Source of the DNA: Chaunax sp. Z400
Lineage: Eukaryota > Chordata > Actinopteri > Lophiiformes > Chaunacidae
Length of the DNA: 64,000 nucleotides
Reading direction: 5' to 3'
Assembly (NCBI GenBank): GCA_037577475.1
Contig: CM075187.1
Span: 19,498,810-19,562,809, forward strand
Position numbers and translations under genes: made by a program
Notes under the pieces: model-generated
Seen by the model: only the letters and a program-made list of their open reading frames with translations
Told to the model about the DNA's origin: nothing
The model's database searches: none
In this document: positions 53,091 through 64,000 of the stretch, in pieces
Numbering within the stretch: the first letter of the stretch is position 1
How the letters are laid out: every line of letters begins with the position of its first letter

Positions 53091-53145
53091 ACACGCACAC
53101 ACACACACGCACACACACACACACACACACACGCACACACACACA
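53091..53145. repeat. (CA)n microsatellite
   Basis: CA dinucleotide repeat with a few CG interruptions, just beyond the 3' end of the sushi-domain gene. Confidence 0.95.
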
Positions 53146-53194
53146 TGACACCACTAGATGAACAGTAGTTGAAAAAAATAAAAACGCCGAGGAT

Positions 53195-53885
53195 CTAAAC
53201 TCATTCATTGATTTTTATTGGAACATTTGAACAATTGATGTCTTTAAATACAGATTTGTAAGAAAGCAAAGAAAAGTGTGTTGATACAGTGCAAAAAGGT
53301 GACCTTTATGTAACACTTGCAGGTTTTTATGGCTCAGTCACTGAGCAAAACCTGTGAGCCCACACAAAGGCTGCATCTGAGCTTGACATCTTTCAAGCAA
53401 AAAATGATCAGGTTGGCTTCACATTTGCCATGAGCATGAACACATCTGGTCCTATTTTAAACTGAACAGGAGAAGGGAGTGTTGACTGTAATGATGATAT
53501 CTCTGTGTAGTATTTATACAATTGTCTCTCTAGTGAGGATCGGCTATCCAGTCATGCACAACTGAAATATAAAAACAATCATTGCATTTTTCCTTTACTT
53601 CAGTGCCCTCAATCCTCACCCCATGCACCATTTACCACAACCTGGAGGTTTTCCAAACCAAACAAGAGGAAAAACGTGAGGTCAAACAACAAGCTGAAAG
53701 CCTAACCAGTGCCTGAGATTTTCCTGATGCAGTCAACAGGCCAAGGTAAGACCGTCGTCCCAATGAACAACACGACCAGATGTGATTTCCAAATTCTCAG
53801 CTCTAAACATCTTTGTTGATTAAGTTTGCATAATTGCAGGTTTCAGAATGGAGTGCTGCGATCCATAATCCGAATGTTTGCTGGT
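53195..53885 (-). other. 3' UTR of the sushi-domain gene
   Basis: Non-coding sequence from the stop codon to an AATAAA polyadenylation hexamer on the minus strand at 53,214-53,219, which is the first good hexamer at a reasonable distance. Cleavage is expected about 10-25 bases further left, just before the CA microsatellite at 53,091-53,145. The exact end is inferred. Confidence 0.55.
53214..53219 (-). terminator. AATAAA polyadenylation signal of the sushi-domain gene
   Basis: TTTATT on the plus strand gives AATAAA on the minus strand, about 670 bases after the stop codon. Confidence 0.5.
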
Positions 53886-53937
53886 TTAGCAACTTTGTTC
53901 TTGGATCACCATCTGGTCTGGTCTCTCTTTTCTCTGT
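53886..53937 (-). CDS. last coding exon of the sushi-domain protein (cytoplasmic tail and stop)
   Basis: Acceptor TTGTATTTACAG is followed by one base that completes Arg and 16 codons reading QRKERPDQMVIQEQSC, then TAA at 53,886-53,888. The whole cytoplasmic tail after the helix is therefore about 26 residues, strongly basic near the membrane and ending in Gln-Ser-Cys. No tyrosine-based or PDZ-type signal is obvious. The exon is supported by the phase match with the transmembrane exon and by the AATAAA signal downstream at the expected distance. A second AG four bases further in would give a different, shorter tail and is less likely. Confidence 0.6.
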
Positions 53938-54944
53938 CTGTAAATACAAATGAAAGACGTCACTGAAGAACTTTAGAATTTAAGAGTCAACATGAAAAAG
54001 CAACCGACTGATACAATCACCACACAGTTTTTTTACACCGCCAATTCTGTTTAGGTTATACTGTACCCTTGTTTCACAGAATTCTCTCCTCACCTTTCCA
54101 CCTTTTTTTTTTCCCCAAGGAAAAGCCATCCAGACTGCATGACTTGCTGCTTAATGGGAGTTGGATAAGTGAAGTAATTGGAACACTTGATTAATTTAAA
54201 CTGATCACATGAAAATTGTCTTGTGACCTTGCATCATTTATTAAACTCATTTCTCAATATCAGCACTTTCCTGCTCTTATTAATAGTGTTTTATTAATGG
54301 TGCATATAAATCATAGTTGCTCGGAAGGGACACTTAAAAATCAAAAATGTTAAAAGGGTAAATGTACTGAGCATAAAACATCCACCGTGTTGCACTTTTC
54401 TCAATCTGAATTTCCTATTCTAATATATTTTTTGATATTGTGCATTTAATCAGCTAAAATAAGAACAGCTGAAAGTGAAACTTAAATTTCCCTAAGGATA
54501 AAACTGAAGTCATTTTTACATTGAACATTGAAAGAGTTAATGTTGTAACTGTTCTCTGCACTGATGGTGTTCTAGTCATTTCCTAAGATATAGGGAAAAA
54601 AATCAATAATCTACTCTCTCATTAAACATGTGCACTGAAGTTCAACTGAATCGAATACGAGGCTTCAGATCAAATGATTTTCTTCCCAAGCTGCAGCTTT
54701 TATAGTGTTAAATTTCCTGTCGGTGTTACTGTCCCGGGAAACACAAAGACAGAGTGATTTTTCATACAGGCCCAGCTGAACTTTAGAGACAGAAGGAAGA
54801 AGGAAACAGGAAAAATATTTCATAAAACACTGAAATGTCCTTTTATTTCACTGTCCAAGCAGCCTCACCAACATCCAAAAGAAACATCTGAGTCGCTTAC
54901 TGCTATCTGTGTAATTAAATTATAGCTAAATAATTAATAGCAAA

Positions 54945-54990
54945 TTATTATTATTAGTAGTAGTAGTAGTAGTAGTAGCAGTAGTAGTAT
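54945..54990. repeat. (ATT)/(AGT)n microsatellite
   Basis: TATTATTATTAG passes into a run of TAG/AGT units with one AGC variant. Confidence 0.95.
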
Positions 54991-55336
54991 AAATTTTATC
55001 TATGGACATCTTTCAAGGTACTCAAGGATGCCTTACAAAATATTCAGTAAAATAAAACAACATACAGCACAACAACAAAGAAATCAATAAAAGAGTACTA
55101 ATATTGAAAATAGTAACACGCATGGCAGTGATGAAGGTTTCTGAGAAGTCCCATCATATTTATTGTCAGACAAACAAGTGAGATGCATTTCTAGAATTTT
55201 CTGACGTGAAACAATTTACTTCACAATTTACTCCTTTCACTCCTTCAATCCACTTTGAACCCCTTCCCAGGTTCAGACAAAGCCCCCTCTACCTTTTTGA
55301 TGTGTCACAAGGGGAGAAGTGGAGTAGACATGATAG

Positions 55337-55457
<121 letters not shown>

Positions 55458-55604
55458 TCACACCTTATGGTGTAATGACTTTCTTGCTCCTGTTGGAGCT
55501 GCCACTAGACCTGTTGAAACCTGCTGAGTAACCCCAGAGTGGAAAGTACCCTTACAAGTCTGAGTCTGACACTGAGGGATATGAGGCGCAGGAGGCCTTC
55601 ACTA

Positions 55605-55605
<1 letters not shown>

Positions 55606-55697
<92 letters not shown>
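55606..55697. repeat. long (CA)n microsatellite
   Basis: About 92 bases of uninterrupted CA repeat. Confidence 0.98.
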
Positions 55698-55699
<2 letters not shown>

Positions 55700-55771
55700 C
55701 TACTTCCATCCTGTTATGTTTCTGATGCTGGAAAGAATCAATGTCTTCACTTGTTGGTAGGGAGTGCATAA

Positions 55772-55773
<2 letters not shown>

Positions 55774-55813
<40 letters not shown>
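55774..55813. repeat. (TG)n microsatellite
   Basis: Forty bases of TG repeat, opposite in orientation to the two CA tracts to its left. Confidence 0.98.
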
Positions 55814-55814
<1 letters not shown>

Positions 55815-57264
55815 TCCTCATGGATGTCAGTGACCTCTCACACTCAGGCGCTGTAAGATGTCTCTTTATACGTTTAGACTGCTGCATGAACAGTATTTTT
55901 GTGTGCTGGTTCTCCCACATAAGCAGCAGCGCCTCTCTCACATCTGCAGACCTTTTGACGCACTTAGTTTCTTTTTTACACCTGGCCTCCCAAGATCAAG
56001 GCTTCAAGAGCGGGCAGGTGTGATCCCTCCTTGCCCTGACTCGAAACCACAGCAGCTTCATCAACCGCCTGTCCCGAGTGCTGCTGGGAGAGGGTTGGCT
56101 CTGACATTCATCTTATTCTTCCCCTGCCAGAGTTATGGTGGGGGAAAGCCCAAATGCAGTCTATGAGCCCATAAAACAAGCCTTTAATTTGCTTGTATAT
56201 GCCCAGGAGCTAGTGCTGCTGTCAGCCTCTCGTTTATCTGGACTGCACGATCCCACAGGGCATATTATTCAGTTTAATCACATCAGAAAGAAAATTTATG
56301 AGTAATGGTTATGAGGATGAAACGTGTTGGATATCAAACAGGCAGGTGGGATTCATTGCGTTTGTATTTTTGTGTATTTGCTGGCTCAACGAAAAGGTTT
56401 TGACTATTGGAAGGAGATGGGAGAAGAAGAAGACCCCTAGCTATACTAGTTTTTACATGTGTGTGCCTCCTTTTCCAAACATCTAATCTATTCAAAGGAA
56501 TAATTTAAAAATATATGGTTGGCTATAGTTGGAAGACTATTGATCAAAATAAGTCAGTGCTTGTCTTCTACTTCAGATCTAATGCAGTTGCTTCTCTCCA
56601 TCTGTAGTCACCACTCTACGGTCAACACTGAATAATCAGAATCGGTAGCTAAAGTTATTAAATAAATGTTGTGAACACTGGTCGTATTCCTTCTTCAGAT
56701 ATTCATAAAATCAATCCAACATCCTCTGCTGCTGCAGCTTTACCTACAACTGGGAAAACACAAGGTGGGTTTTATTATGAAGCAGACACAGGAGATGCAA
56801 TTCAAGCACTAAGTGCTTTCGTTCATCAAAAATGCATTAACAAAACAAGACAGCTGTCAATTTTGGCAAGGCGGACCTGCCACAATGAGTTGTTGGATGA
56901 AAAGCTACAGGGCAAAAGATAGCCACCTCCTTCTATTGTGCCCTGCTGTTGTGTGGAAAACTACCTGGGGTACGTGCAGCATGAAATCAGATTACAGTGG
57001 CACATGGCATGATGGCAACAGAGCTATGAATGACCTTTTTCTCTGTGCAAACAATTTGAGTTTGTTTGGCTGCACTGTCAACAGATACATCAGTTGTTCC
57101 TCCGTTGTATTTCCAACAAAGTACCTGTTCGAGGAGTGTTACAGTAGCGCCCCAAGGATTCTTGGGAGCTGTAGTGTTAACCACATTTGATGTTACTATG
57201 GTAAAAAAACAGGGGTCACCAAATCAATGTGGACTGAAACGTTAAGGATGACAAATTGAATCAA

Positions 57265-57305
57265 TTACACTATATCTACTATCCAACACAGTAGATATAG
57301 TGTAA
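57265..57305. repeat. perfect 16-bp inverted repeat (hairpin)
   Basis: TTACACTATATCTACT, a 9-base loop, then the exact reverse complement AGTAGATATAGTGTAA. Confidence 0.9.
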
Positions 57306-57654
57306 TAAAAAAAGTTTTCTGAGATTATATGTGGTATTAAAATACCACCTGAAACTGTATCACAATAATTATACCAACAAACTGTTGGGTTTGGCCAATT
57401 AAGGAAGTAAAACAATATTTAGAGCGTAGGTAGTGAAGTTATATCTCAGCTGGGTGATAATAACTCATCAATGAATGCATTTAAAAAAAACAATTAAGCC
57501 ACAATCAAATCTAAAAGACTAATTAAACTGCTGAACAGGGATTTCTAAGTCCCAACGCTGACTTAACACTTTTCGACTTCTTCTTTTCTACGTGGCATAC
57601 TGTAGAGCAGATGGAATTGTTTTTTTCTGTGAAGTGAACCATGTGTAAACCCAC

Positions 57655-57751
57655 CTCTCTTGTTTCCTGTTGTGTAGTCTGATCATTAGTCCCATTGTGA
57701 GCAGTGCAGAGAGGGAGCCAACAGCGCCAAGGATAAACCCGGTGTTATCAT
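57655..57751 (-). CDS. transmembrane exon of the sushi-domain protein
   Basis: This 97-base exon has acceptor TTTTCACAG and donor GTGGGT, entering in phase 1 and leaving in phase 2. With the G from the sushi exon it begins DDNTGF and contains the hydrophobic stretch FILGAVGSLSALLTMGLMI, long enough for one membrane helix, followed at once by the basic stop-transfer RLHNRKQER. The short acidic/polar DDNT linker puts the sushi domain right next to the membrane. Topology is thus extracellular sushi, one helix, cytoplasmic tail (type I). The helix has GxxxG-like small residues. I do not recognise the sequence as a specific named protein. Confidence 0.75.
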
Positions 57752-60700
57752 CTGTGAAAATCATACCAACACAGAATCAATCACTGCGATCAGTCATTTG
57801 ATCCTAGAAAAACCAATCCATCCATCCTCTGTATCTCTTAACGGCTGGATGAATACAAGGCGAGAAGGCAACCAGGGAAGACAGTCACAGTCACAGTTCC
57901 TTTGAGTAAGGCATTCAGTGGAGCTGCTCAGTAGCCACCAGGACGGGGCTGTTGAGTCTGTCAGTTTGAGCATGTAGCTAAGTGTGGCTGAAATGAATCG
58001 TGAATGTTCTATGTGTGCAAATAAACGATTCAAGAAAGAAAAAAATCTGTTCTGTGAACATGTGAGTTCAAGAGTCTGCATTTAGCCTGTGGGCTGGTTA
58101 GCTGACTAAAAGTACTGATGTTTTTAATACTAATTGAGCAGAATTGATCTGAAGTTACAGTACAACCAGACTCTAAACATCACTACTGAAGAGATCAATA
58201 ACCAAACACAATTTGTTATAGCATTTCCTCTTTTCTTGGCCATTTGATACCTATTTAGCCAATGGACATCCAACATGGCTGTATCTTCAGAATATTGGAT
58301 GAACAAATCCAGTAAATGGATAAAAGTCTGATGATATAAATAGAATGATAAAAAATATTAGTCTTACCAATGAATTCCACCATTTAAGTATGGTTATGTG
58401 ATATATGTGTTATATATTGCTGCCATAGATTTTTCCATATGGTCTGAGCCTAATTAGCCTGATAATGAGAATGCAAAGCTGTTCAATTTCACACCGGTTT
58501 TTGGAGGGAGGGATTCATTTTGTTTCCTTTGCTCTAAGCAGTCACTGGTGAGTATGCATTTGTCCTGCAAACAACAACTGCGGTATTCTCCTTTTTTTTT
58601 TTGGCAGCGATTACTTGAAACAGTTAACTTAAGTGACAAAATGTGTTTCACATTGATCAAAAAATACATCAAAGTTAACTGAAACTTATTTCTGAAAGTC
58701 AACTGAGAACTACTTGAACAGCTGCGTCAGTATCGTCCACATCTGCAAACATGTTCCTGTTGCTTTTTGTTCATGAATATGGTTATGGCTGCTACCTACA
58801 GTATATAAGAACATACTGTAATGTTCCAACCTTTAATCCCATCGACCAAACTAATTGGTGGAAACAGTTGTCAATGAGCTCAGCACCAGACCCATTTGAA
58901 TCACTGACCAAATCTGAGATGTAGGAGGCGATCCAGCAGTCCAGTGCCAAGGTAGCTAATATCTGTCTGTATACAGTAAGGCCATTTTGGCTAGTGCTAC
59001 CAATGACTGAGCAGGACCGCATTATGACTAAAGTAAATATGATTTTTCCATCGATGTGCTGAGTACCCTGACTACTCCGATATCTATTTTGCTGAGTTGG
59101 CCGTAAACATACATTCCTAGGCATTTACTTTTTCTATAATGATGTATATACATATCCCTTTTGTGACTGTAATTCACATCACCCAGTTCTACATTCAATA
59201 ATCATTAAATTCATCAGTGCATCTGTAAGTGGCCAATGAGTAAGAATCAAAAACTACTATAAGAGCAGTTCTATTCTTAGCTCATATTTATATTTTACGT
59301 TGAGGTTAAGCCCAATAATCCAGTAAAAAGCCTGTTGTGCTCTGCCAGTTTATTTGTACATGAATCGGTTTTTGTAATTACTAAAGGGATGAAACAGAAC
59401 AAAGTTGATAAATTGGCTTAAAACACACATAATACTGTAGGTACAATCTTGGATGAGCTGATACGTCCCACATTGGCTGGATTTTCTCAGTAGCTGCATT
59501 CACATTGTATTTTGTACACACTTGTACTTGCTTAGGTAATATTGTGATCAAATTAGAAAACCTGAACCTTTCCTTGGTTTTCTATTTCATTATTCCCACA
59601 TAATACTGAGCCAGAAGGCTGGCGAGTATACAGAAATATGAGGAAGATAATGATCAAAGTATTGTCATCCTCTAATGCATGAATGCACTAGTGACTAACG
59701 TACATCAGGTGCCGGTCCTTTAAATGTCAAAACCTTGGAGCATAAAACACAAACACGCATGCAGGTGAAGCAAAGTTAAACATGTACAAATATTCCCTGA
59801 AGTTTCTAAACCGATCAGTTTTGCCACACATTGTCCGGCCTTGGTTGGAGCAGCACTGGCATCAAACTGCATCAGTTCGACAAGCTGCCCACGAGAAACT
59901 GTACTATAACTCCTTTTTCTGCAGGCAAAACCCCAAAGCTATCTCATTACTCCTCTGAACACCCCATGCATTTGTCAAATAGTAAAGCTCAATAGCGTTC
60001 AGTTTGGACCATTACATTTCCACTGAGAGGGGATTAACATTTGACAGACAGGGATTGAACTGACCAAGAAGGTGAAAGAAAGAAAAGAGTGTTTTCTATG
60101 TATTTATAAAAGGGTATATCACCAGTTTAAATAAGTTATACTTAGATGCCAATAAATAAATTATTACATTTTATATGTAATTCCTGCAGTCACCATCTAT
60201 TATCAAAGAAATTGCAAACATACAATGCAATCAGAAATCCAAGACTGTTTTCATAACCCTATAGCATTTCTAAAGGTAGATATCAGTTCTTTGAAAGAGC
60301 TGTTATCATCTTAAAAAATTCTGTTGCCTTCCCTCTCCTTGGTAACAGTGTGTGTCTCTGTACCAAGCCACTGTTGTCATCTGATAAGGATATCTCACCC
60401 TGTCTGATATGGCAGGTGGAAGTATTCCTGGAATTTGAACCATGTGTCACATTATGTGTCAGACATCAAATGTTACATGCACAAACTTAACAAGCACCCA
60501 GTTGCATAAACACAACCAAAACCACAGATACCCATGGTAGCCAACTAAAACATTTCTCAGCCTTAAACCTGCTTTCAAGAAAACATCGCAATGAAAAAAG
60601 CAAGCAGTTCCATGTTATCAGTGTCAGAGGTAACTTGTAATGAAAGAAAGATCAGGAAATGAGGAAAGTGACAGGAAGTGGTAATTAAAGCACAACAGAG

Positions 60701-63700
60701 AGAGGGAACGGACCAGTTTAGTGAATGCTCCATGACAGAGGCCTTTGTACGTTACAGTGAGGTCAGTGATGTCTGAGCAACGCGACTGATTTCAAAATCG
60801 CAAGCAGCTCTTGAATGGAATTTCAATAACTCCTTCAATGCAAACAGCATTTATCAACCACTTCTGTGTCTCTCTCATAGCGTTCGATTGCTCTATCTCA
60901 GGGGAATGTGAGAAGAGAACCACAGAAAGAAAATTGAATGAGGCTTTGTCTAGCACCCAACTCTACTCTACCAACTACTCTCACATTTGTCACTTTTCTT
61001 TAATCTCTTTCTTCTGCTTTGTGCAAAGAACCTTATTATTATTAGAATGGCATCAAGCTGGGGTGATCCTGTTATTGGTATGCATCTGATACTCAACCAG
61101 GGCTATTGTTTTTCAGCAGACCGTGACACATCCGAGCTTTTAAACTCTATATAAGAATAATTCTGAAGTGTCCCGGCTGATTTGTGCTCAGATCGAACAT
61201 CTGAAGATATTAACATTGATCTTAATAATACACCACACCTACGGCTAAAGCATAAACTGATTAACAAGTACAGCAGCAGGTTATGATCCAGGTATTCATG
61301 CGTCCACTTTTGATGGCATGGACTTAGTCTCACCTCTTTTGATAGGTGTCATTAAAGTGACTCAGCAAAATGACTCACAGATGGTGGTTCATCGTCACAC
61401 TTTTGTCACATTAACTATGATTACAATTCTCTGTTTGTCCAGCCTACACATCATTCTGCAGTGACTCATAGAGAAGGGAAGGAGGAGAGATCAGGATGTC
61501 TCCCCCTCAGTCTGTATTTAGTGTTGTTAGCATGGCTAGAGGTCAGATTTGAATGGCGTAGGTAACAGCTCATGCAACACCTGCCACTGAGCGCCCCAGG
61601 TCATGTTGACAGTTGTTAGCGATGATTTGTGTAATGACGGCAAATGTGATTATAGTCACATAGCTAAATGTGCGCAAGCGAAGCTCTGCCTCGCACTGGA
61701 TGGTTGTGTTTATCCACACATGCATGTGAATGTGTGCATGTGTCAGTGAGACTATGTTTATCTCCAGAATCTGACCCAGAGTCAGAATCAGGTTAATCGA
61801 CACAAAGGTTGTGCCTTGGTATTTTTGTGCATAACAATAATCACAGTAAGAGAAAAAAATATATAAAAAGGAAGTGTTGGAAAGGAAACACAAATAGAAA
61901 ATAGAAAATAGCCACAATAAAAATGTGAAAAAATACATTATAAAGAACAAAAAATATGTGTCTATTTTAAGTTGAAAGGGCTGTAGAGTTTGTAAAGTAT
62001 GTATAAAGAATATGTGCAGCGTGCAGAGAAAATAATTATTTGCATACATGTAATGTATTTAATGTAATGCATTGAGGCTGTAGGTTAATGTAATATGTAG
62101 TATATAAGTAACTCACTAGTTTAAATACTCTTTAAACCATCTGTCTAGTCAGTGCAGTAATGCCAGAGATATAAGAACAGCAGGTATGGAGAATGGTAGT
62201 ATGGATAACAGCTGAAACTGAAGCTAAGAAACCTTTCTGAACAGCTCTGCACTGGAAAACCAAATTCTGAAACTATGATGTCTGCCTAATGAAGTAGTCA
62301 GTGTCAATTGTGTCCAGCTGTGACCCAGCTGGTTGTTACGTGGGCCTCCAAATCTGACATCTGAAATCTATTCATCCCCGATTACTATCAGGAGGAAGTC
62401 TCTGCTTGGAGCTTTAATAAGGAAAGGATGGAGGCCTGGGGTGAAGCCACGAAGTAATGAAAGTGGAGGTGGACCACAAGTCAAGCGGCTTCATAGCTCT
62501 GCTTCCTCTCATTTCACTTAGCCAACAGTTTGATGAGGCCAAACTCCCTGAAATTCTTCAAACCCTCTCCATTATTTTTCTCCAGACAATCAAATTTCAT
62601 CCAACCTTGCTGCCACTGCTCTATGGATGAATAATGACTGTGTTGTTGCCCTCTTCACACTATTACACGCATGCATTACCGTGCTCTGTCACAATACTCG
62701 TACAACACAACACAAGGAATTTAGTGGGAAATACTACCACCTGATGGCGACATCTGATGACTACAACAACACTTTATGACAGTCCGCAGCTGGGGTGATG
62801 AATGAAACCATTAGCGGACCCCAGGTGCTTCGAATTTACTCTCAGAAAGGCAAGACAGTCCAGGATCAGGAGCTGACAGCTTTGTAGCTCATGGTCTTCG
62901 TGAACAATGGAGATAAGAGTCTATTAAATCTTTGCTTTCCAAGAAATTGGATGAGACGAGGAGGATTCCCGAAGTCACTTCCAGTGATGCTGCCAATCAT
63001 TCTGAATACTGTATACATGCAACATGTGAGTAAGCCCGTGGCTTCATTTATGTAGGGCCTTTCTAGAGTAATACATTCACACTGTTTCACAAGTGAATAA
63101 AAGAAAAAGAATAATATCTACTTCACAAACTCATTAGAACGATGTTAACTTTTAACGTTTTGCATATTTTAACCCAGCATAATTGATAAATCTATAAAGC
63201 AATACTGGGTAAACTTCCGGTCGATCTCTGTACCCTTCTCTGTGTTAGCTCTGGTAGTTCCCAGCTATGCTCTTCGAAGTGGCTGCTTTTCGATTTACCC
63301 CCAGTTTCGACAAATCTGGGGAAAATTGCAGTCTCCTGCAATGCACCATGGGAATGGAACCATTTGCAAAAGGATCTAAAATTAGATTCGCTTGTATCAA
63401 TTGACAAGTTTAAATGCATTGTTAAGAATGTGGTGATAGAGAAAAGTGCATGTTTTTCTTGAGAGGCCACTATGTATGAATAGTCTCTGTTGTTTTATTG
63501 TGGATTTTTGTATGACATGTTGTATTTGTTGTATTTTAACATGTTTGATTGGCTGCTACCTTGGCCAGGTCTTTCTTGTAAAATAGACTTTTAATCTCAA
63601 TGAGACTTCCTGGTTAAATAAAGGTCAAACAAATCAAATGAAATAAATATTATTTTTGGTATGGAAGCATATTCTTTAGACTTCCACAGTCTATACAGCC

Positions 63701-63944
63701 ATTAGTTTTTTTTAATGCAGTGTAACGTAATGGAGATAAATACTAATAATTATTATTGTCTGTTATTTTCACATTATTGTTGAGTGGTGCTGCTGTTGTC
63801 AGAGGGGGCTGTTTCAAAATCTCTCCCTGTTTGTATTTGAGAACGTAGTATGGAAATCTGGACATTTGTTAACTTGGGTTTGATTTCTGAAAAGTTACAA
63901 CAAAAGGTAACTAAACCTTATGAGTTCACAACATAAGAACCAAC
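57752..63944 (-). other. intron between sushi and transmembrane exons
   Basis: This 6.2-kb intron has the same phase (1) on both sides, so the two exons join directly. It holds a LINE 3' end at 63,215-63,640. I see no other nameable feature, but a short stalk exon cannot be excluded. Confidence 0.65.
63215..63640 (+). mobile_element. non-LTR retrotransposon (LINE) 3' end
   Basis: The plus strand encodes SSKWLLFDLPPVSTNLGKIA, then APWEWNHLQKDLKLDSLVSI and FKCIVKNVV before a stop at about 63,461. The APxxWNxLQxxLKLxSLxSxxxFK pattern is the C-terminal end of a reverse-transcriptase polyprotein seen in many teleost LINE copies. The following 3' UTR contains CCTTGGCCAGGTCTTTCTTG, AATCTCAATGAGACTTCCTG and GGTTAAATAAAGG, also familiar from these elements. 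The copy is strongly 5'-truncated. I do not assign a clade with certainty (L2/Rex1/jockey-like). Confidence 0.7.
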
Positions 63945-64000
63945 CTGTTATGCAGTATGGCTGCTCTCCTGTCCAGGTCCCATCACCCACACAAGTGCGT
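63945..64000 (-). CDS. sushi (CCP) domain exon, 3' end only, of a type I membrane protein
   Basis: Right-edge exon that continues outside the window. On the minus strand it reads RTCVGDGTWTGEQPYCIT and then donor GTTGGT. The C-x6-W-x5-C arrangement, with GxWxGxxPxC, is the second half of a sushi/CCP/SCR domain (cysteines 3 and 4 and the conserved Trp). It ends in phase 1, the usual phase of sushi exons, and joins the transmembrane exon at 57,751 without a frame change. Sushi domains mediate protein binding in complement regulators, selectins, SEZ6/CSMD proteins and SUSD2. The rest of the ectodomain lies outside the window, so the family cannot be decided. A SUSD2-like protein (sushi domain directly before the membrane) is one option. 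Confidence 0.75.

Larger units (their letters stand above)
41271..53190. other. intergenic region between kremen1 and the sushi-domain gene
   Basis: About 12 kb without a protein-coding gene that I can support. It contains the ATT microsatellite, the SINE at 43,052, the Harbinger-like fragment at 44,913, the teleost repeat at 48,104, the ACTGTA repeat at 50,775 and the CA tract at 53,091. The 130-codon open frame at 52,594-52,986 and the 121-codon frame at 45,276-45,641 show no recognisable domain, splice-site support or composition that would argue for a gene. Confidence 0.7.

Noticed and set aside
58792..59124. 110-codon minus-strand open frame inside the sushi-gene intron
   Set aside because: No domain or splice sites, and the flanking exons join in phase without it.
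61570..62049. 159-codon minus-strand open frame rich in Phe/Leu/Tyr
   Set aside because: Arises from A-rich DNA on the plus strand; hydrophobic but with no recognisable family, no good start context and no neighbouring exons.

Overview
The window looks like nuclear DNA of a teleost fish. It is AT-rich, mostly non-coding, full of CA/TG, ATT and GA microsatellites, and carries several dispersed repeats that I recognise as typical of teleosts. Coding sequence is a tiny fraction: seven short exons or exon candidates, all on the minus strand, with good splice sites and matching reading phases. Family names rest on remembered protein features, not on a search.

Positions 1-41,270 hold the 5' half of kremen1, the kringle-WSC-CUB membrane receptor for Dickkopf that restrains Wnt/LRP5/6 signalling. 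Exon 1 (40,859-40,937) encodes the start and signal peptide, and exons 2 (19,152-19,314) and 3 (10,965-11,056) encode the whole kringle domain. A 24-nt, frame-preserving microexon candidate lies at 39,752-39,775. I did not find the WSC, CUB and transmembrane exons, which should lie beyond the left edge. The very large introns hold a rearranged L1 retrotransposon (about 4.2-5.33 kb), a near-perfect foldback element (8.85-9.16 kb), two copies of an ACTGTA-rich repeat, tRNA-like SINE traces, another teleost repeat (37.69-37.94 kb) and microsatellites.

Positions 41,270-53,190 are intergenic. I see no protein-coding gene there, only a third ACTGTA-type repeat, a tRNA-derived SINE, a teleost dispersed repeat, and a short reading frame resembling the Myb/SANT-like protein of Harbinger-type transposons.

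Positions 53,190-64,000 hold the 3' end of a second minus-strand gene, lying upstream of kremen1 in the same head-to-tail orientation. Three exons join in phase: the end of a sushi (CCP) domain at the right edge, a single transmembrane helix (57,655-57,751), and a short basic cytoplasmic tail with stop codon (53,886-53,937), followed by a 3' UTR and an AATAAA signal near 53,214. It is a type I sushi-domain membrane protein whose exact identity I cannot fix. Its introns hold long CA/TG tracts, two small hairpins and a LINE 3' end.

The two genes are not an operon and nothing in the sequence ties their functions together. No RNA gene, CRISPR array or bacterial feature is visible.
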